Below, piece by piece: positions 1-12,100 of a stretch of 12,415 nt of DNA. The notes beneath the pieces are model-generated. The model had not been told where the DNA came from and did no database searches. It saw nothing but the letters and a program-made list of their open reading frames with translations. The position numbers and the translations under genes were made by a program. The DNA lies in contig CAAFEV010000046.1 of NCBI GenBank assembly GCA_900762005.1, positions 1-12,415 on the forward strand, read 5' to 3'. Every line of letters begins with the position of its first letter. Within the stretch, counting starts at the first letter, position 1. This stretch comes from an uncultured Oscillospiraceae bacterium. Lineage in GTDB: Bacteria > Bacillota > Clostridia > Oscillospirales > Oscillospiraceae.

Positions 1-93
1 AGCATTGGTTTTCTCAGTGCAACCCGCAATCGCATTCATCAGAGAGAAACTCTCATAGAAAAGATCTGGTTTCTGATATCCTTTTTTCATCAT
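1..93 (-). CDS. Short peptide gene of unknown function, 3' partial
   Basis: The 31 visible codons start ATG-ATG at 93 and 90 and run open to the left edge. The peptide begins MMKKGYQKPDLFYESF and continues through a segment ending IAGCTEKTNA. A GGGTG at 98-102 lies 4 bases from the first ATG and 7 from the second, so the second ATG is the better-spaced start. The Y-x-K-P-x-L near the N-terminus followed by an I-A-x-C segment resembles short uncharacterised peptides common in Clostridia, some of which look like leader peptides. This resemblance is from memory and is not proof of a modified-peptide precursor. The gene lies 46 bases after the giant gene's stop, on the same strand, with no visible terminator between, so co-transcription is possible. 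Only one Cys is visible. Function is unknown. Confidence 0.7.
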   Translation of the reverse strand, partial: MMKKGYQKPDLFYESFSLMNAIAGCTEKTNA

Positions 94-139
94 TCTTCAC
101 CCACTCATTTCTTCTTAAAATAGCATATCACAGGTTGTC
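94..139 (-). other. Intergenic gap between the giant gene and the short peptide gene
   Basis: Forty-six A-rich bases (minus-strand sense). I see no GC-rich hairpin followed by a T-run, so no intrinsic terminator for the giant gene lies here. AAGAAG (111-116) and GGGTG (98-102) are possible ribosome-binding sequences for the next gene; only the second is at normal spacing. Confidence 0.6.
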
Positions 140-3100
140 TTAATTTGCAAGCAGATTTTTTGAACGGTAGAAAATTGCCGCAATTTGTGCTCTGGTTGCT
201 TTTCCCTGAGAATTGATGCCGGTGCCGTCGCCGTTGACAATGCCATTTTCCACCGCCCATGCAACCGCGGTTTTCGCATAAGCGGAGACCTTATTTGCGT
301 CATTAAACGCGGCAAGACTTTGCTCGGACTTCGGCTCTCCGGCATAGCGCCAGAGGAGCGTTACCATCTGTTCACGGGTCACGGGGTCATTCGGTGCGAA
401 TTCGGTTGTTGTCACGCCGCCCGCAATCTTCTCTGCCCGTGCCCAAGCAATCGCTTTCGCGTACCACGCAGTCTTTGGCACATCGGCAAAGGTCAGCTTT
501 GCGGTATCCGCCTCCGGCTCGCCCGCCAGACGGTAAAGCATAGTAACCAGCATTGCGCGGGTCAGCGTCTCATCGGGGGCAAACTCGGTTCCGGAAACAC
601 CGTTCATCAGCTTTTGCTCAATCGCCCATGCAGCCTCGTCATAATACCATGCGTCCTTACGCAAATCCTTGAACTGCTCCGGTCTGACCTCCGGCTCTGT
701 CGGCGGCTCGGTCGTGGGCGGCTCACTCGTCGGCGGTGTACCCGTCGGCGGTTCGCTTGTCGGAGGTTCGCTTGTCGGGGGTTCACTTGTCGGAGGTGTA
801 CCCGTCGGCGGCTCGGTTGCACCGGTGGTTTGCGCCTGCGTCGGCGGAGGTGTAATCGGCGCGTAGACATCCTCGCCGGCGTTGATTGCTCTGCGAACCG
901 CCTGGGCTAATTCTACCAGATACTCATTGACATAGATATTCAGATCTTCGCTGCCGCTGTAGCGCAGATCGGTCAGTGCCAGCATTCCCGAGCCTGTATT
1001 TTGCAAGAGAATGGCGCAGGAGGTGCCGCTATCCCATGCGACACCCGTGCCGAACTCATAGAACAGCTCGGTTGCGGAGGCAATGGTTTGGTTGAGGCAG
1101 AGCGTGTTATTGTTGATATCGGTTCCGGTCAGGGCGGTAATCCTCAGATTTGCCGTCCCGGTACCGTCCACACACTTTGCGCCGATTTGCAGGTTCTTTG
1201 CGGCGGTCTGTGCATCCGCGCCGGTCAGGTAGAATACAATGCCCTGTCCCTGCGTGAGGTAGACCTCGTACTTTGAGCTGTGCTGAAGCACCTCGTTCAC
1301 CGAGGTATCGGTAAGCGTAGCCCCGCCCGGAATATTGCCGCCTTCGGTTTTGGGCTGCGGGTCGGTTTTTATCTCGCTCGCCGGAGTATCGGAGGTCTTG
1401 ACCGCGCTGCGGGTTTCGCCGGTCGGGTTGCTCGGGGTCTTGTAGCCCGTCGGGACGCTCTGACCGAACAGCAGCCATGCAAATTCGGGATAGTCAATGA
1501 ATACGTTACGGTTGTGCTGGATGGTCTGGCAGCGGTCGTTGCGGTTCATCTCCCACTGGTCAACGGGGTCTATCGCCATCCATTCCAGCAAGGTGGTCAG
1601 ATTTTCCATAACACGAATGCCGTCGTTCTTGTCATCGCTCGGTCCGACGCCCTTGCTTGCATCGTCAACAAAGAGGTTCGGCTCCTCCCAGCGGCACCAG
1701 ACATAGAGCAGGATACGGGCAACATCGCCCTTGACATTGTCGTTAACCTCGACTAAGTTCGCGCTGCCGGAGTAGTAGAGGACATCCATGCCGTCGGCGT
1801 TCTGCTTCGTGCTGTAGCCCGAGATGACATTGCGGACATTGCCCATCGTGTAGTTGCCGCGTGTGGAGTTCAGGGTCGTGTTCGCCGGACGCAGGTGGTG
1901 GATGTCGCAGCCGCCGTTTGCTTCTTTGAAGGAGGCGTTGCTCTTCGGCCAGACGTGCTCGCGGTTGTAGCTGCTTGCCTGCTCAATGTCGCCGTAGATA
2001 ATGATGGGATTGTCGTTGCTGCCGCCGTCAACAGAATCGGTCTTTCTCCAGTGCGTTGTCAGCGAGGAATAGGAGACGCTTGCCGTCATGGTGTCGGTCA
2101 TCAGATTGTGGAGCGTGTCGAACATTGCGGTGCCCATGACTGCGTTGTTGTTCGACTGCGTGCTGGCGGTGGAGCTGCCGTGCGCAAGGGCTGACATTGC
2201 GCTATAGGTGTAGTTGCCGGTGTAGTAATTCTGCGCCGCCGTGCTCAAGCCGGTGCAAGCGGAGTGCCGCGCGCCGTCCGGCAGGACAATTTCGTCGGTA
2301 ACGGTCACGGTTCTGGAGGTGCTCGCCACCTGCTCCCCGCCAAGGGTGAATATCGCGGTGATAACGGAGCTGCCCTCGGCAACGGCAGAAGCCGACGCGG
2401 TTGTACCGCTCGGGGTCAGCGTGACATAGCCTGTGCTTGCAGAGCTCCACGCAACGCTGTAGCCGTCGGTTACCTTGACGCCGTTAGCATAGAGGTTTGC
2501 GGTCAGCGTTTCAGAGGAGCCGGTAATCATGGCTGCATCGCCGGTGATGCTGGCGGTGTAGACCGTTGCTGCCGGCTGCACCATTTCCGTGGTGTAGTAG
2601 GTGGTGGAGCTGCCGCCGGAGCTGCCCGCCTTGTACACGGACAGTGCGCCGCCGGTGCCTGTGGCATAGCAGGCAAAGCCGTAAGTGCCGTTTTTGCGGA
2701 GGTTTTTGTTCACGCCAGCAATCCCATTTCCAAGATTGACGAACTCAAAGGTGGAACTGCCGGTGATTGTCCATCTGTCGCTGTCCGTTACTGTGTCATG
2801 CAATGCAGCCTTGTTCTTTGCGCCGGTGCCGCCTGCATACTTGGAGGCAGAAGTATTATAAAGCGTATAATAGCTTCCGTCTGCTGCGATGTGCCAGACA
2901 AGATTCGCATCGGGGTTGCTGATTACACCGTCCGACGGTGTCACGGCGGTGAAAGCAAGGCGGTCACTGGAAATCTCTGCCTTCATTGCGCTGTTGTCAA
3001 AGACAATCAGGTAATCGCCCGTCCAGTCAGAAGGTGCAGCGGTCAGCAGCGTATATTCGCCATTATTGCCGCCGGATGTGGCGGTGTAGGTGTAAAGGGC

Positions 3101-6100
3101 GTAGAAGGTCTGATCCTCAACCAGGGTGACCGTCGCGCCGGGTGCATAATAATCCGGCTCGATAATCGCCTTATCGGCAATCATTTCCGCCCAGCCGATG
3201 AAGGAGTAGGTCTGTGTCTCATCGTCCAAGGTGCCGCTGACGGTTGACGGCAGCGTGATGGCATTGCCCGCAACCGACATATCCGCGACCGGGTCGATGC
3301 CGTCCGGGACGGAGAAGCTCGCCGTGTACTGCACGGCAATGACCGTGACGATGATGTTCGCCGTGGCGACCACCTGTCCGTTTACCGAGAAGGTGGCGGT
3401 CAGCGTTACCTCGCCGGGCGCATAGGCTAAAACGGTATAGACATTGTCGGTCACCTCAAGCTCCGCAATCGTGTCATCCACGCCGGAGAGCGTGACGGTG
3501 TAGTCTAAGGTGTCCAGCTCCACGCCGTTGTTCTTGAGCGAGAGCACAATGTCATACATATCGTTCGCCTGCACGGTGACATACGCCGGATTGATGACCG
3601 CGACATAGTTTGCAGGCTGTGCGGCAGAGCAGAGGGTGCAGACGCCGTTTGCATAGGTGTGCGCCTCGGTATAGGTGCTGTCGCCGCGGCTGCAGGCTGC
3701 GGTATGCGTGCCGTCGCCGTTGTCGGTGTAGGCGTAGGCATGACCGAGCGCGGCAAGCGTCTGAACGCTGAGTACCTCACCGCATTCGGGGTTGTTGCAG
3801 GTTACGGTAACTGAACCGTCTGCTGTGCAGGTAGCGTTGACTGTCGTGGTGGTGGTTTCGGTATGCCGGCAGGTTGCGGCAAGCTCGGTGGTATAGTAAG
3901 CAGTGGCAGTTCCGCCGATGAAGAAATAGATGGTTGCGGCATTTGCCGATACCTCGGTCACACCAAACGTATGGGAGCCTGCGTCAAAGGTCAGCCAGCG
4001 GTCAAGGCTGCCGGAGACATATCTGCCGACCGTATAGCCGTCATCCTTCGCTGTGAAGCCCAAATCCGCATTGGTATTGTTGGTCGTGACATTCAGCGAG
4101 GAGTTGTTGATATGCAGATAAATTGTCTCGCCCTTTTTCAAAGCAACGCCGGTGTTGTTCGTTACGACCGAGAACACATTGGTTTCTGTCGCAACCGCCT
4201 TTGTACCGTTGAGCGTTAAGGCTTCGTTTGCATTCCCGGCATTGACCATCGCGTAGTACTCCGTACCCGTATATCCCGCTAGAATCACGCTGTCCCCGTT
4301 GACGGGCGGCGTTGCCGAGAGACGGTAGCCACCCTCGTCGTAGGTATACAGTGCGCGCAGCGCGGTATTTGCCATCGGGGTGTATTGCGCACCCGCCGCT
4401 ACAAAGGCCGGCGCGACGGTGGTGTCATCCACCTGCGTGGCAACCCAGCCGACAAAGCTGTAGGCTTGCTTGTCGTAAAGTGCCGGAGCCGCAACCGCTG
4501 CCGCGGCAGTGATGCTGCTGCCTTGCGCAACGCTCTGTGCTTGCGGCGCAACCGCGCCCTCTGGAACGATATAGCTGACCGCGTAGCCTGCCGGGAGTGT
4601 GAGCTTGTTGGACGGAATCAGCTCTGCATAGCAGACGCTGCCCTCCGTGAGCTTCACATGGAAGAAGGGCTGGATTTTATCGCTTGCTCTGATTGCGGTA
4701 GCCATATTGCCCTCGACGGTGCAGAACTTTGTGTTGCTGCTGGTCCATGTCGGCGTTAAGGTCACACCGGCAAAATAAGCATTCAGTGCCTCGTCGCAGG
4801 AGAATACATAGGTCAATGCAGCCGTCTGGCCGGGATAAAGTGACGTCGGGGCAGCCGCGACATCGGTAATGCGGTATTGGGCGGTTGCCACAACAAGGCC
4901 GCAGTCGCTGCAGCATTGTATCATTGTGCCCACGCCGCCGGTTTTGCCGGTAGCCACGGTTTTCAGTGTCCACGCACTGCGATTGGTATGCTCGCAGGCT
5001 TCCAACGTGCCGGAGATGAGCGCGCTCTCATCCACCAGACGGTCGCGGAGATTGATGTACTTGTATTCCTCGGCCGCGCCCTGCAGCGGATTGTGGATGC
5101 GCACCGCGTCAAAATAGAAGTCGTAATTGGCATCGGTCTTGTCGCGGTCAAACAGCGCGCTGTAGGACGGTTCGAGTGTGACGGAGTAGGTGCCGTAGGG
5201 CAGCCCCTCCACTACCGCAATCGGTACCTGATAGAGTGTGGCACTCGCCGTTGCCGTCCATTCATATTTCTCGATATAATAGTCGCCGTTCTCGTAGTCC
5301 TCGGTGTAGACATCGCCGTTTTTCGTGTAGAACTTCGCAACATGCTGATAGCTCCCCTCGGTATTGAGAACGTAATCGTAGCCGGTCTTGCTTCCCTCTG
5401 TCCATGCGCTGTAGGTGTGGTCGCTGTTTCTCATATAGCGGCTGGTGCATTGGACATAGACAGGTTCGCTCAGATAGCCGTAGGAGGTGTCCACCAGCAG
5501 GGATTTTATCGTTGTCGCGCCCTGCATGACCTTCAGAATCACGACACCCGTGCCGCCGGAGGTCAGCGATACAACGTCAAAGCCCGTGCCTTGGAAGCTG
5601 AAGCTGACCTTCGGGTTTTTATCACTGTTGCCCGGATACTGGTCGGCACCGTAGACCGTGGTCTTTTTGACGCTGCCGCCGGAATAGGTGGCGCAGGAGA
5701 CATAGTTGGTATCATACCCGAAAATATCGCCGCTTGTCAGGCTGTCTGTCTGCGCGACGACGGTCTCGGTTCCGCTTGTTGTCCATTCGCCGCGTTTGCC
5801 GTTTGTATAAGTGAAGATGCCGTCGGTTTCCTCGTAATAAACCGACTGTGCGGGCTTGAGCGTGACGGTTGCGGAGAGCAGAGAACCATCACTGAACAGG
5901 ACGCTGTACGCAAAGGTGATGTCGCTGTCAAGCGCGCCCGACGGCGTGTAGGTGATGCTCGTGCCGTCGACCGTCACACCGGCGGGAACAGGAGCGTCCA
6001 CCGCAAAGTCCTCGACGGTAAGCCCCTCATAATTGTCGTTTGCCAACACATCGAAGGTGACCGGCTGTGCATAATCGAGAACAACGGTATCGTCCTGTAC

Positions 6101-9100
6101 GCCCATGCGGAGGAAGCTTGCCGTCACTGTAACATCGGCAGCGGGCATGAGGAAGCTGTTATTTGTGACGGTAATCGCCTCTAAGGTGGCGGCGTTCTTT
6201 ACCGTCCAGCCTGCAAAGCGGTAGCCCTCGCCGACGCTCGGAGTAGTCAGCGCAATCGCGGTGCCCGCAACCGCAGCGGCGGGAGTGGCAGCCGCCGTGC
6301 AGCCGTGCTCAACACCCTCGGGGGCATCGGTTTCGACGGTAACGCTGATGCTATAAACCGGGTCGGCGGTGAAGTGGGTGCTGACCGTGACGGCATAGCC
6401 GGGCATGGTCAGCGTGTCACCGTTGAGCACAGTCGCCGTGACATCCTCGCCGGTTTCGGTGTTCGTAATGACCCAAGCTGCCGGGTTGAAGCCGCTGTCC
6501 GGCGTCTTTGCCAGGGTGACGGCGGTACCGGCATAGAGCGAAGCTGCGCCGCCCTCGGCAACCGCCGCTGCGCCAAACGGTGTTGCGGTAATCGTGCCGT
6601 CCGCCGGAGAAGCTACCGTCAGAACGTATTTCTGATGCTCGGTGAAGCTCGCGGTGACGGTGAGGTTTCCGGCAGGCATGGTGAAGCTGTTATCCGTGAC
6701 GGTGACCTCGGGATTGCTCGTTGTCCAGCCGGTGAAATCATAGTGCGCGTTTTGCGCATAGGACAAGGTGACGGTTTCGCCTGCGAAGAAGGGTCCTGCC
6801 GTTACCAGCTCTGCCGAGCCGCCCTGCGACGGGGTGACGGCGATGGTCACGGTGTACTTCTCGTCGAGCGCGAAGACGGCGGTGACGGTGACATTGGACT
6901 CGGGCATCGTGAAGGTGTTGCCGTCGACGTCGACAGGGTTACCGTCTGCGTCCGTCACGCTCCAAGAGACGAAATGATAGTGGTTTTCTGTGTCCGGCGT
7001 TGCCGTCAGGGTGACGGTGTCGCCGAAGTGGAGGTTGCTCGTGACATCTGCGGTAAAGCTGCCGCCGACTGCCGCCTCGGTTGTGACGCCGTAAGTCGCC
7101 CAAGCGTTGAAGCTCGCGGTGACGGTGACATCGGAGGACGGCATGACGAAGGTGTTGTCCGCAACGGGGACAATGTTGTTGTCCGCGTCTCTGACATCCC
7201 ATGCATTGTGGTTATAGTAGGCGTCCGGCGCGGCGGTCAGGGTGACAACCGTGCCCGGGACAATGTCGGTCAGTGCGCCGCCGCCCGGTACGCTTGCGGT
7301 AATCGTGCCGCCCGCTTCGGGCTGATTGACCGTGATGTCAAACGCCGCAACGGGGTTGGTGGTGTAGTCGGCGTAGGTCACGCCCGCCTTGGCATAGAAG
7401 CCGAGGGTTTGACCGACGGTGTTGCCGGTGGTGTTCCTGTAGGCACGCCAGTCGGGTGCTGATACATAAACGCCGAGCCAACGGTCATTGGTGCCGTCCG
7501 TGCTCTTGAGGTAGTTGCCGTCAATCGTCCATGTCCGAAGCGTTGTGCCGACGCGCACGCCGCCGTTATCATTGGTTGTGTAGAGGTTTTTCGTCGCATC
7601 GCCGTTCGGGCGGATGGTCAGTGCGCCGTTGTCATTATAGATATTAAATAACTGTTCGGCTGCAATCGCTGAGGTTATCTTGTTGTTTGCAACCGTTACA
7701 ATTCCGGCAGCAGGCGAGCCGTTCGTGCCGTTTGCCGAGGTCAGCGCGTAGATTTTACCGCTTTCGGTCACGGTCATGGTGATAACAACCTCGTCGGTGG
7801 AGGCAATATCTCCGATGGCTTTCAGCTCATAGTCTGAGCTGCCGCTGCCGCTTGCAACGGCATAGACCGCGTAGAGGTCGAGGTCAGCGTTGACTGCGGC
7901 GGTGAAGTCGTAATAGGTGGGTGCGCCGGGCTGTGAGCCGAGGATTGCAGCCGTTACCCAGCCCTGGAAAGCAAAGGCTTCGGGAGCTTCGGGCGCAGCC
8001 GGTGCCGCGCCGATGCTGTCGCCGTGGCGAACGGTGGCGGCTGCTATGGCGGTAGTACCCTGCGGCACATGGTAGGTGACGGTATGCGGCGCAATAAAGC
8101 TTGCCGTGACCGTGACACTCGACGCAGGCATGGTAAAGACGTAGCTGCCGTCGGAGTAGGTCGGTGTAACCGTCTCGGAGGTGGTGTCGTTCGTGACCGT
8201 ATAGCCGCCGAACTTATAATCGGTGTCCGCCGTATATACCAAAGCAACGGTATCACCGGCATAAAGTCCGCTGTCCGGCGTGGCGGTGAAAGTGCCGCCG
8301 CTTTCCGGCTGATTGACCGTGAGGGAGTACTTGGCGTCCTCCACGAAGGTCGCGGTGACGGTGACATTCGAGGCGGGCATGGTCAGCACATTACCGCTCA
8401 TCGCAGTTGCGGTAATGTCCGTGCCGTCGCCGTCCGTGACCGTCCACGCGCCGAAGCTATAGTGCGTATTCGCCGTTGCCGTCAGGGTAACGGTGTCGCC
8501 GATTACCGCCGTTGCCGGTGCGCCGAAGACGCTGCCGCCCGCCGACGGCGTAACTGCCGTACTGATACTGTAGGGTATTTTTTCAAAGGCTGCTTCTACC
8601 TCGACAGCGGAGACGGGCATGATGAAGGTGTTATTCGTTACGGTGACGCTCTCCGCCGCACCGTCTAATACCGTCCACGAAACGAGGCGGTAGCCCGCGT
8701 CCGGCGTTGCCGTCAGAGTGACGGTGCTATCCATCGTTGCCGTAGCGGGAGCGGAAATCGTACCGCCCGCGCTCTGACTGAGCGTGATATTATACGGAAT
8801 TTTTTCAAAGGCCGCTTGAATTTCCACATCGTTGGCGGGCATGGTAAAAGCGTCGTTTGAAATTGTAATGCCGCCGCTGACCACCGTCCACGAGACGAAT
8901 TCATAGCCCGTGTCGGCAAGCGCGGTCAGGTTGATGGCGGTGCCTGCGGTTGCCGAGGTCGGAATCGAGGCGATGGTGCCGCCCGTGGTCTGCGTCAAAT
9001 TTACATCATAGGTCGGCTCGCTCGTGAAGTTCGCCGCGACGGTAACATTCGACGCGGGCATGGTGAACACATCGTCCACCACAAGCACCACAGCGGAGGT

Positions 9101-12100
9101 CGTGGTGTTCGTGACGACCCAGCCTGCGAAGTTGTAGCCGCCGGTCGGGGTGGCGGTCAGGGTGACGCTGTCGCCCATCGTCGCAGAGCTGACATCGGCG
9201 GAAATCGTGCCGCCCGTGGTCTGGTTGACCGTGACGGTGTAGGAGGTCTTGGCAAAGCTTGCCGCAACCGTGACATTCGCCGCAGGCATGGTAAAGCTGT
9301 TGTTTGTCACGGAAATTGCCGCTTGCGTCGCGGTATTCGTCACCGTCCAGCCCGTGAAGTGGTAACCGGGTTCCTCATCATACAGCAGCTCGACCGTGGC
9401 ACCGTAGGTTGCCGTTTCATCCGCGACAGCTGTACCGCCCGCTGCCGGATTTGCGGAAGCGGTAATCGTATAAGGAATCAGCTCGTAGTTCGCTTCTGCC
9501 GTAACAGAGAAGGCAGGCATGGTAAAGGTATTGCCCGTCACCGTAACCTCCTCGAGCGTGTCCGGATTGTATACCGTCCATGAAGTGAGACGGTAGCCCG
9601 TGCTCGGTGTGCCGGACAGGGTGACGGTCGCGCCCACGTTCACCTCGGTATTCGGAGAAGCCGATGCCGTTCCGCCGGCTGCCGGAGAAGCCGCCGCCGT
9701 AACGCCATAGGTCGCGACAGGCGCGCCGGTTGTGTAATCGGTATAGGTCGTTGCGCCCGCACTTTCCTTGTACAGCGACATTGTGTAGGAGCCTAACGAT
9801 GCGTACGTTCTAAACACGGTTGTGCTTGAACTGTTAAATACCAAATAATAATTTGTTTTGGCATTTTTTATTTCCGTGCGCGTTGCAGTATACGTAATAG
9901 ACCAAATATAGTTCGCCGTTGTCGGCATTGTTGTGCTCTTTGTTAATGCAGTACTGGAAGAATGCCCGATATAGTTGCCATTATAATCTTGCAGCGTATA
10001 GCCGGTTTTCGAGGCAATGGTAGCAGCAGTAACGGTTACGGCATATTGACTTCCTATGGTGCTTAAAACTTCATTGCCGGAAATCAACCCGGCAGAAGTC
10101 AGGTTATACGCGGAATCTTTATGCCCAATTTGATTGGTACTTGTACCGCCTGCCAAAGAAGGATTCATAGCATAGGCTGCGGATGCCGAATTACCGACGA
10201 AAATATATTTACCGGAGTAATCCGTTGCTACAGAAGAAATCTTCGTATAATTGCCGCTGCCGCCGCCGGAGCTTTCAGTGGCGTAAACGGCGTAGAGAAT
10301 GTTGGTTGGTGCGCTGAGGGTATAGCTGCTGTCGGCTTGCAGCAAATTCGCAGGCTCGTCGGTGGGGCTTTCATAGGTGACCGGCAGCCAGCCCACGAAG
10401 ACTTTGTCGGTGGGTACATTTGCAGGGGTATGCGCATCCAACGTTACGCTGCCGCCGACGCTCGGCGTCTCGCTGTCCGTTTTCGTCAAAACGCCGTTTT
10501 CAAAATAATACAGTGTTGCCACGGGGACTGCCGCAAGCTCGACGGTAACGGTGCAGTCCGCCGTTGTGTTGGAAACCGTAAAGGTGTTGTTATTGTTATA
10601 GGTGACGGTTGCGGCTCCCGCAGGCGAGACGGTATAGCTGCCGGTCACATAGTAGCCCGTGGACGGCGCGGCGGTAATCGTGTTGTTTGCATAACTCACC
10701 GTGCCGTAGGCAGCATTGTTCGATGCCGCCGTAACGGTATAGCCGAGCGCGGGAACAAGGTCGCCGTGGTAGCTGTCGCCGCAGACAGAGCAGGTGTAAA
10801 CGGTGTAGCCCTGTTCCGCAGCGGTCGGGGCGACCGTCTGACCCGCCGCGTAATTATGCCCGGTCGCGGTAATGACGGTAGAGGCAAGCGCAATTTCTTC
10901 GGTGCAGGCGGCATCGGAGAAGCACCTGGTGCAATCCGCGCAATACCAGTAGGCGGTGTGCCCGTCTGCGGTGCAGGTGGCGGCTGCGGCCGCTACTGCG
11001 GTTGCACCCGCGTGGTCGCAGACAACGGCGGCTTCCAGCGCGGTGGTGTAATAAACTGTGCCGCCGGTCGCCTTGATATAAAGTGACAGGGGCCTTTGGC
11101 TGGCCGATGCATAGCAGGAGAAAATAGAGCTGGTGTTGTTATACTGCATGACCTTGCGCTCGCAGTCGCCCTGCGCGGTAAGCGTCGCCACGCCTTCCGA
11201 GGTGACGGAAACTGCCCACGAGGAGTTACCGGAAAGGGCTGTCTCGGAGCGCAGATAGTTGGAGCTTGAGGACGCGGCACATAAGTAACCGGCGGCATCG
11301 CGGAAGCTGTAGGTTTCGCTGTTCAGACCGGCTCCGAGGGTCAGCTCGGATACACCGGCATCCGCCGCGAAGCCGGCAGTCGAGCCGCTCTTGGTGATGG
11401 CAGCCTGCGCACGGTTGTTGCCGTTTTGCGTGGTGCTTACGGCATAATTATAACCGCTTGCGGCAATGAGGACGTCCGAGCCGACCACTAATTGCGCGGC
11501 ATCCGTGACGAGGGTATAGTCCGTTGCGGCACTGCCGCCCACGCAGTAGGTGTAAAGGGCAATCAGCGTCGTGTTTGCAGAGGCGGTATAGCTGCTGCCG
11601 GTCGGAAGAATCGTCGGCTGCGAGGTGCTGTTGTCAACCGCCGCCGCAACCCAGCCCGCAAAGGTATAGTCCTGTGCGTTTGCCGTCGGTGTACCGGTCG
11701 GCGTGGGCAGGGCGATGCTCCCGTTCTCATTGCAGGTCATATCCGCAATTGCCGTAACGCCGGCAGGGACAGAGAAGGAAACCGTGTAGTCCACGCCGAG
11801 GGCATCTACAAGATTGCGGTTTTCGGTGGCCGCGCAGCGCGAGCAGGTGTAAAGGTCATAGCCCTGCTCGGTGGCGGTCGGCGCAACCGTGCTTGTGAAT
11901 TGATAATCATGTCCCAGTGCGTCAAGTGTCTCTGTCTTTACGTCGTTGCAAACAGAGCAGGTGCCGGTCGTGCTGCCCGCCGTGGTGCAGGTGGCGGCTA
12001 CCGTCGCACCGGCAACATAATTGTGCCCGAGTGCCGGAATATCCTCGTACTTATCGCTTTGACAGAGCGAGCATTCAAAGAGGATTGTCCCCGCTTCGGT

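Noticed and set aside
94..139. Terminator after the giant gene
   Set aside because: No inverted repeat with a T-run in this A-rich gap.
695..814. CRISPR-like short repeats
   Set aside because: A 15-bp uninterrupted coding repeat with no spacers, in frame with a protein linker.
669..866. Plus-strand Gly/Val repeat peptide (VGGSLVGG-like)
   Set aside because: It is the antisense reading of the Pro/Thr pentad linker; its periodicity comes entirely from that repeat.
1463..2245. Prophage or mobile-element origin for the nuclease
   Set aside because: No integrase, transposase, phage gene or terminal repeat in the window, and the domain is fused in frame to SLH and surface repeats.
4877..6184. 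Long plus-strand open frame of about 435 codons, and similar ones at 185-910, 2264-3247, 6305-7462, 8024-8668, 10121-11086 and 11492-12169
   Set aside because: All lie in the same plus frame, codon-aligned with the giant gene. A stop there needs TTA, CTA or TCA in the sense gene, which this GC-rich gene seldom uses. The products have no recognisable domains and are rich in Arg, Gly and Cys.
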